A stretch of DNA of 51,382 nt from assembly GCA_009783465.1 (NCBI GenBank), contig WRDM01000018.1:1-51382 (forward strand), written 5' to 3'. Made by a program: the position numbers and the translations under genes. The notes below the pieces were generated by a model. That model did not search any database. It was not told the origin of the DNA and saw nothing but the letters and a program-made list of their open reading frames with translations. This document shows positions 46,913 through 51,382 of this stretch, in pieces; the stretch's first letter is position 1; each line of letters begins with the position of its first letter. Source of the DNA: Phycisphaerae bacterium. Lineage in GTDB: Bacteria > Planctomycetota > Phycisphaerae > SM23-33.

Positions 46913-48229
46913 ATGGACATCAAGCCGTTTTGCGGTTGGCGATATGCGGGAACGCGGGAGATGGGCGTGCGGCTGGCGCCGCCCTACGACGTGTTGACGG
47001 CCGCGAACAAGCAGTCGCTGCTGGCGGGCAGTGAGTACAACATCGTGGCGGTGGATTTGCCGCACGTGCCGCCCAAGGAGGTTGGGCCCGACGAGGCGTA
47101 TCGCGCCGCGGCGGAGCGGCTTTCGCAGTGGCAGGCCGGCGGCGTGCTGCGTCAGGACAAGCCCGCGTTGTATGTCTACCAGCAGGAGTTCGAGCTTGGC
47201 GCGAGGCGGTTTCGCCGGGTGTCGCTGCTGTGCGGCGTTCGCGCGACGCCGCTGGGGCAGGACGTGATTCCGCACGAGCACACGTTCGCGGGGCCGAAGG
47301 CCGACCGGCTCAAACTCACCGAGTACACACGGATGCAGTTGTCGCCGATTTTCGGTTTTTACAACGACGACGGCGCGGTGCCGGCGATGCTGGCGGAGAT
47401 TTCGCAACGGCCCGCGGATTTCCACGCCCGCCTCGACGCGCCGGGGCAGTACTCGGCCATCGACGAAACGCTCTGGGTCGTGGATGATCCCGCCGCGATC
47501 GATCGCATCCGGCTGGCGCTGACGAAAACGCCCGTCTTCATCGCCGACGGGCATCACCGATACACGACCGCCCTGAACTACCGCGACCAGCTTCGCGCCG
47601 CGGGGAAAATCGACGACGATCACGAAGCCAATTTCGTGCTCTTCGCGCTGGTCCATCGCGACGACCCGGGCATGATCATTCTGCCGACGCACCGCGTCGT
47701 CAGCGGGCTGGCCGAGGGATTCGACGTGTGCAAACTCATCGCCGCCGCCCCGGAATTCGCGTGGAAACGCGCCCGCCTGGACTCACTCGACACGCGGGAC
47801 ATCGACGCCAGCCTCCGCCCCCACGGCCCCAGCGCGATGGCCGTCCTCGGCCCGGAAGACGTGGCGGAGAATTCCTGCTGGATCGCCACGCTGCGGGACG
47901 CCAGGTCGATGGCCGACGCGGCGCCCGATCAACTGCCCGCCTGGCGGTCGCTGAATGTGGCCATCCTGCACACGCTCCTGCTCGACCGCGACCTCGCGCC
48001 CTGGCGGACCGCCGACACGGCCATCGACTACACCCCCGACGCCGCCACCGTGCTTGCCGCGTGCAAAGGCGAAGGAACACAGGGCGGCGGCATGTTTGGC
48101 GTGTGTCTCCAGTCCACGCCGCTGCCGGCCGTCGAAGAAATCGCCCTCGCCGGCGCCAACATGCCGCACAAAAGCACGTATTTTTATCCGAAACTCACGA
48201 CGGGCGTTGTGCTGAAACCGTTGGAGTAG
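46913..48229 (+). CDS. DUF1015 family protein
   Basis: A 438-residue cytosolic protein of the DUF1015 family. Characteristic blocks are LAPPYDVL near the N-terminus, YVYQQEF, HEHTFAGPKADRL, the SPIFGFYND stretch, VFIADGHHRYTTALNYRD and a C-terminal MPHKSTYFYPKLTTGVVL. The function of the family is not settled; some members occur near SerC/SerA-type or metabolic genes. GGGAG lies 7 bp before ATG 46913. It probably forms an operon with the UroD-family gene. The family and the start are clear; the role is not. Confidence 0.88.
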   Translation: MDIKPFCGWRYAGTREMGVRLAPPYDVLTAANKQSLLAGSEYNIVAVDLPHVPPKEVGPDEAYRAAAERLSQWQAGGVLRQDKPALYVYQQEFELGARRFRRVSLLCGVRATPLGQDVIPHEHTFAGPKADRLKLTEYTRMQLSPIFGFYNDDGAVPAMLAEISQRPADFHARLDAPGQYSAIDETLWVVDDPAAIDRIRLALTKTPVFIADGHHRYTTALNYRDQLRAAGKIDDDHEANFVLFALVHRDDPGMIILPTHRVVSGLAEGFDVCKLIAAAPEFAWKRARLDSLDTRDIDASLRPHGPSAMAVLGPEDVAENSCWIATLRDARSMADAAPDQLPAWRSLNVAILHTLLLDRDLAPWRTADTAIDYTPDAATVLAACKGEGTQGGGMFGVCLQSTPLPAVEEIALAGANMPHKSTYFYPKLTTGVVLKPLE

Positions 48230-48283
48230 GGGGGAGTGTGCCCTAAATTTCTGGCAGGGTGGTCTCGGTGTCGAGTGCGCGCC

Positions 48284-48581
48284 GATTGGCCTCCCCGGTC
48301 TCGCGTTGAACAGCCGGCACACAGCCGCGAAGCGGCGTCGTTTTTAGCCCCGGGTGAGCGGTACTCCGCGAACCCGGGGTTGGTTGATCCCTCGCCAACA
48401 AGCCCCAAAGGGGCGTCGTACGGTACCCGGCGGCCAACGTTTGCGATACGACGCCCCTGCGGGGCTTGAATGGTTGGGGCAACCTTCCCCATGGTTCGCG
48501 GAGTACCGCTCACCATGGGCTAAAACGACGCCGCTTCGCGGCTGTGTGCCGGCACTTCCACGCGAGGCCGGGGAGGCCTGT
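48284..48581. repeat. Composite palindrome variant R5
   Basis: Left arm GATTGGCCTCCCCGGTCTCGCG with an R4-like CCCGGGTGAGCGG block and the matching right arm up to GGCCGGGGAGGCC. The usual inner arm is replaced by a different hairpin, CAAGCCCCAAAGGGGCGTCGTA (48399-48420) against 48447-48468. Its right end abuts the tyrA stop codon. It fills the gap between the convergent DUF1015 and tyrA genes. Confidence 0.8.
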
Positions 48582-49451
48582 CTATTGTTTTCCGCCGGGA
48601 AATTTTTCATGTCGTCGCGCGCGGGATTTCGCGAGCAACCGTTCGATGCCCACGTCATCGCCCGCTTCCAGCAGCTGAACCAGTCCGTCGAGTCGGCCTT
48701 GGAAGCGTCGCAGGGCGGCGAGGATTTCTTTGCGGTTGGTGGCGAAGATGTCGCGCCACATTTCCGGGTCGCTGCCGGCGAGGCGGGTCATGTCGCGGAA
48801 TCCGCTGGCGGCGACGCGGAGGTCGTCGTCGCCGGGCACGGTCATCAGCAGGGTGGCCAGCGCGTGCGGCAGGTGGGAGATTCTCGCGACGGCCCGGTCG
48901 TGCGCCGCGGGAGTCATGCGGACGGTTCGCATGGCCAGCGCCTGCCAGAAGGCGTCGACGGCCTCGACGGCGTCGCCCCGGCAGGCCGCGGTTGGCGTGA
49001 GGATGCAGGTCGCGCCGGTGAACAGGTCCTCGCGGGCGGACTCGGGGCCTCGGCGGTCGCTGCCGGCCATCGGATGGCTTCCGACAAACGCGATGCCGTC
49101 GCTCCGCCGCCTCGCGAGCAGCCGCTGGGCGCACCGCACAACCTGCGACTTCGTCGAGCCGACGTCCGTGACGACCGCGCCCGGCTTCAACGCCGCCGCC
49201 ACCGTCCGCAGATGGCCCTGGAACGCCCCAACCGGCGTCGCCAACACAACCAACTCTGCCGCTGCCACCGCCTCGGCAGCGTCCAGACTCGCCTCGTCAA
49301 TCGCCCCTCGCGCCAAGGCAGCGGCCAAACTCTCCCGCCGCCGACCCACCCCAACCACACGCACCGCCGAATCCCGGGCTTTCACCGCCAACCCAAGCGA
49401 CCCGCCCAGCAACCCGACGCCGATAATCGTAATGTTTGCAAATGGCAACAT
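48582..49451 (-). CDS. tyrA: Prephenate dehydrogenase (or arogenate dehydrogenase)
   Basis: This enzyme oxidises prephenate to 4-hydroxyphenylpyruvate in tyrosine synthesis. The 289-residue protein begins with the Rossmann motif ITIIGVGLLGGSLGLAVKA and has ATPVGAF, VVTDVGSTKSQVV, FVGSHPMAGSDRRGPESA (substrate and catalytic His) and HDRAVARISHLPHALA, followed by the helical dimer domain. NAD use is suggested by the Gly-rich loop, but NADP cannot be excluded from the sequence alone. It has no chorismate mutase or ACT domain. It starts at ATG 49451, 9 bp after the 63-residue ORF stop, as the last gene of a minus-strand unit. Confidence 0.9.
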   Translation of the reverse strand: MLPFANITIIGVGLLGGSLGLAVKARDSAVRVVGVGRRRESLAAALARGAIDEASLDAAEAVAAAELVVLATPVGAFQGHLRTVAAALKPGAVVTDVGSTKSQVVRCAQRLLARRRSDGIAFVGSHPMAGSDRRGPESAREDLFTGATCILTPTAACRGDAVEAVDAFWQALAMRTVRMTPAAHDRAVARISHLPHALATLLMTVPGDDDLRVAASGFRDMTRLAGSDPEMWRDIFATNRKEILAALRRFQGRLDGLVQLLEAGDDVGIERLLAKSRARRHEKFPGGKQ

Positions 49452-49460
49452 GCTCGCGTC

Positions 49461-49652
49461 CTATTTCGCCTTCGGCGCTTCGTACGCGCCCTTCTTGATG
49501 GTGATGTCGATCCTGGCGTCAAACGTCAACGTGACATCTGGTTTGTCGCCGGCCTCCAAGACGACCGACCCCTTCTGCGTCGCGGCGACCGACTGGACCA
49601 TGCCCGTGGCGACATCCATGAGTAGTGTATAGAGAGTTGCTTCTTCAATCAC
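49461..49652 (-). CDS. 63-residue protein coupled to the ADP-ribosylglycohydrolase gene
   Basis: GTG 49652 overlaps the TGA stop of the upstream gene in a GTGA overlap, the hallmark of translational coupling. The stop is 9 bp before tyrA. The product reads LYTLLMDVATGMVQSVAATQ then GDKPDVTLTFDARIDITIKK, an amphipathic beta pattern without signal peptide or membrane helix. No family is recognised. A longer in-frame extension upstream is the shadow of the preceding gene and was excluded. Confidence 0.5.
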   Translation of the reverse strand: MIEEATLYTLLMDVATGMVQSVAATQKGSVVLEAGDKPDVTLTFDARIDITIKKGAYEAPKAK

Positions 49653-51163
49653 GGGTCGCTTGTCGCGAAGTTGCCATTGGTGAACATGACGGGCACGAGC
49701 ATGACGGTGGGTCGGCTGTCGGCGGTGATTTCCAGGACGGCGCGGGTGACGCCTTCTCGCAGTTCGCCGGCGGTGAGTTGGAACGTGACGATTTTCGGGG
49801 CGGATTCGTTGGCGACGAAGCTCAGCGTGCCTTGCCGGGCCGGCGCGACGTGCAGGGTGTCGGGCAGGTACCAGCGGAGGTTCAGGATGGTCTGGACCCA
49901 CCAGAGGTTCTGGATGGTGACGGTGAGGTCTTTGGTTTGGCCGTCGCGGATGGCGGGGCCTCCTTCGCCGTAGAGGACCTGGACCGAGAAGAAGTCGAAC
50001 GTAAAGAGCGGCCCGCGCGTGGGCGTCGTCAGGGCGTCGAGGTCGCGGCAGCGCAGGGCGGCGGGGTCGAGATCGCCCAGGTCGGTCGGTTCGTCGCTGT
50101 GGAGGTGTTCGGCGTGGTGCCGGATCAGCATCTGCCGGGCAAGCCGTTGCGTGCGGTCGGTCAGTTCGTCGACGGTTTTGGGCAGGTGCCACAGCTCGCC
50201 GAGATTCAGCACGATCGTCGCGATTCCCCGGCCGATGGGGTCGATCCATTTCTGCGGCACGGCCTCGGCGCCGTGGATGATGCCCCAGATCGACCCGGCC
50301 GTGGCGGCGGTGCAGTCGGTGTCCTCGCCGCAGTTGACGGCGATGCACATGACCTGGCCGAAATCCTCGCCGCCCCAGAGCAGCCCCACCAGCGTCAGCG
50401 CGATATTGGACGGCACGTCGTAGCCGAACACGCCGGTGTCGAACCCCAGCGCCCGGTCACGATCGCTGACCGGCCAGAAGTCCGCCAGCCGGCCTCGGTG
50501 GTGCCGCAGAATGTCGTCGCGCGTCTCCAGCCAGCTTTTGCCCGCGTCGTGGCACGCCAGTGTGGTCCGCACGGCCGCCGCCACGCCGCTGTCAGCCGGC
50601 ACGTACGTCAACGCGATGTCGATCAACGCGCGGAGGTCCGAGACGACAAAGGCGGCGCTTTCCAACGCGGCCATGAACACCTCCGCGTGTGTGCCCTCGC
50701 CGTCGCCGTGATCCAGCGCGGCGTCGCGGACGGCGTAACTGGCGGCTACCTGGGGCAGTCCCGGCGCGATGCAGGCCCAGATCTCGCTGCGGATGTACGC
50801 GCCGCAACTGTGTTTGAACGCGTTGTTGACGCTGCCCGACAGCGGCGGCAGCAGCCCATGCCTCATGGCGACCTTCGCGTTGCCGTACTCGGCCCAGTGC
50901 GGCGTGACGAACCGGCACCAGTAATCCGCCAGCCGTTGCGAGGTCACGTCCAGGCCTTTCTCTTCCATCGCGCACAGCCAGAGCAACTGGATGTCCAGAT
51001 CGTCGTTGGGCAGCGGCCTGCCGTTGAGGTCGCCCTGCACGTAAAACGAAATGTCGTTCACCTGCCGCTTCCATTCAAACGGCGCGCCGACGGTCCCGCC
51101 GATATTCTTGCCCAGCCAGCAGCCCAACACCTTGCTCCGATACTCATGACGATTCAGCCGCAT
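49649..51163 (-). CDS. ADP-ribosylglycohydrolase-family protein
   Basis: A 504-residue protein. Residues 5-380 match the ADP-ribosylglycohydrolase helical fold: KVLGCWLGKNIGGTVGAPFE, PLPNDDLDIQLLW (metal-binding acidic cluster in place of the usual TDDT), and NCGEDTDCTAATAGSIWGII (second metal cluster, GGDTDT-like). A C-terminal beta-sandwich of about 110 residues (VTIQNLWWVQTILNLRWYLP) is extra and may bind a ligand. Family members remove ADP-ribose from proteins or act on related glycosides; the variant first acidic motif makes the substrate uncertain. ATG 51163 has GGGAG about 6 bp upstream; 35 in-frame residues before it look non-coding. It heads a minus-strand unit with the 63-residue ORF and tyrA. 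Confidence 0.82.
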   Translation of the reverse strand: MRLNRHEYRSKVLGCWLGKNIGGTVGAPFEWKRQVNDISFYVQGDLNGRPLPNDDLDIQLLWLCAMEEKGLDVTSQRLADYWCRFVTPHWAEYGNAKVAMRHGLLPPLSGSVNNAFKHSCGAYIRSEIWACIAPGLPQVAASYAVRDAALDHGDGEGTHAEVFMAALESAAFVVSDLRALIDIALTYVPADSGVAAAVRTTLACHDAGKSWLETRDDILRHHRGRLADFWPVSDRDRALGFDTGVFGYDVPSNIALTLVGLLWGGEDFGQVMCIAVNCGEDTDCTAATAGSIWGIIHGAEAVPQKWIDPIGRGIATIVLNLGELWHLPKTVDELTDRTQRLARQMLIRHHAEHLHSDEPTDLGDLDPAALRCRDLDALTTPTRGPLFTFDFFSVQVLYGEGGPAIRDGQTKDLTVTIQNLWWVQTILNLRWYLPDTLHVAPARQGTLSFVANESAPKIVTFQLTAGELREGVTRAVLEITADSRPTVMLVPVMFTNGNFATSDP

Positions 51164-51259
51164 GGAAGACTCCCATTCCAAAAGTGTACGCCCATCTTCC
51201 AGGATTTTTTCAAAAACGCAAGCCTTCAAAACGTGTCGCGGGCCATCGCATTCTCGTGA

Positions 51260-51378
51260 CGCGGGCATCTTGCCCGCGTGTCTCGCGGGCGCGAGCGCCC
51301 GCGTCCGGCGGTGAAACGCCTTGGTTTTTGCATGAGATCAGCCGTGTGGAACAGTCCGCGAGGGCAAGATGCCCTCGC
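51260..51378. repeat. GGGCAT-type short palindromes at the window end
   Basis: CGCGGGCATCTTGCCCGCG (51260-51278), CGCGGGCGCGAGCGCCCGCG (51283-51302) and GAGGGCAAGATGCCCTCG (about 51360-51378). They are of the same kind as those at 40.3 kb and lie upstream of the ADP-ribosylglycohydrolase gene. No gene is seen from 51164 to the end. Confidence 0.7.
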
Positions 51379-51382
51379 CACA

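Overview
The window is about 51 kb of high-GC bacterial chromosome. The gene content suggests a planctomycete, most likely Phycisphaerae-like. The main reasons are the long operon of von Willebrand and GATase-like membrane proteins with a secreted prenyltransferase-fold protein, the many secreted proteins of unknown family, and the dense palindromic repeats between genes. This assignment is inferred from gene style; no rRNA gene is present. There are no CRISPR arrays, transposases, phage genes or convincing tRNA genes.

Layout. Positions 1-13,100 hold housekeeping and single genes: aroC, a GT-B glycosyltransferase, a secreted coiled-coil protein, a lone sugar-permease-like protein, coaC, a very typical waaG, a ROK kinase, atpZ, thpR, tig and nth. 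Positions 13,600-17,833 hold a CBM9-like protein, a DUF2975/XRE pair boxed in by two long hairpins, and a secreted clan-A glycoside hydrolase. Positions 18,058-22,581 hold a secreted protein on + and, on -, an ECF sigma factor, its probable anti-sigma partner, a periplasmic protein with two STN-like domains and a small lipoprotein. Positions 22,784-38,129 hold the central operon: DUF58 protein, BatA-type VWA protein, VWA/GATase-like protein, a 1,908-residue rod protein and a secreted prenyltransferase-like protein. Two small four-helix-bundle (S23/Avd-type) genes sit inside this operon. Positions 38,294-38,413 look like a small RNA gene. The rest holds a HAD hydrolase, a gene remnant, lexA with an accessory Cys-rich protein, fumC, a ychF-like GTPase, a uroporphyrinogen-decarboxylase-family protein, a DUF1015 protein, tyrA, a 63-residue coupled ORF and an ADP-ribosylglycohydrolase.

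The most unusual content is between the genes. Three repeat families fill nearly every large gap: (1) arrays of 7-8 bp words arranged as inverted repeats, starting at or inside the stop codon of one gene and ending just before the start of the next; (2) long hairpins sharing a GCCATTTTGCGTTG core and a conserved loop; (3) composite nested palindromes of about 440 bp that produce spurious ORFs. Two of the word-array inverted repeats enclose S23-type genes. This resembles the S23-coding intervening sequences of 23S rRNA, but here they lie in a protein-coding operon. That, with the small RNA candidate and several predicted leaderless promoters, is the best lead in the window. Composition statements are by eye, and no database search was run.
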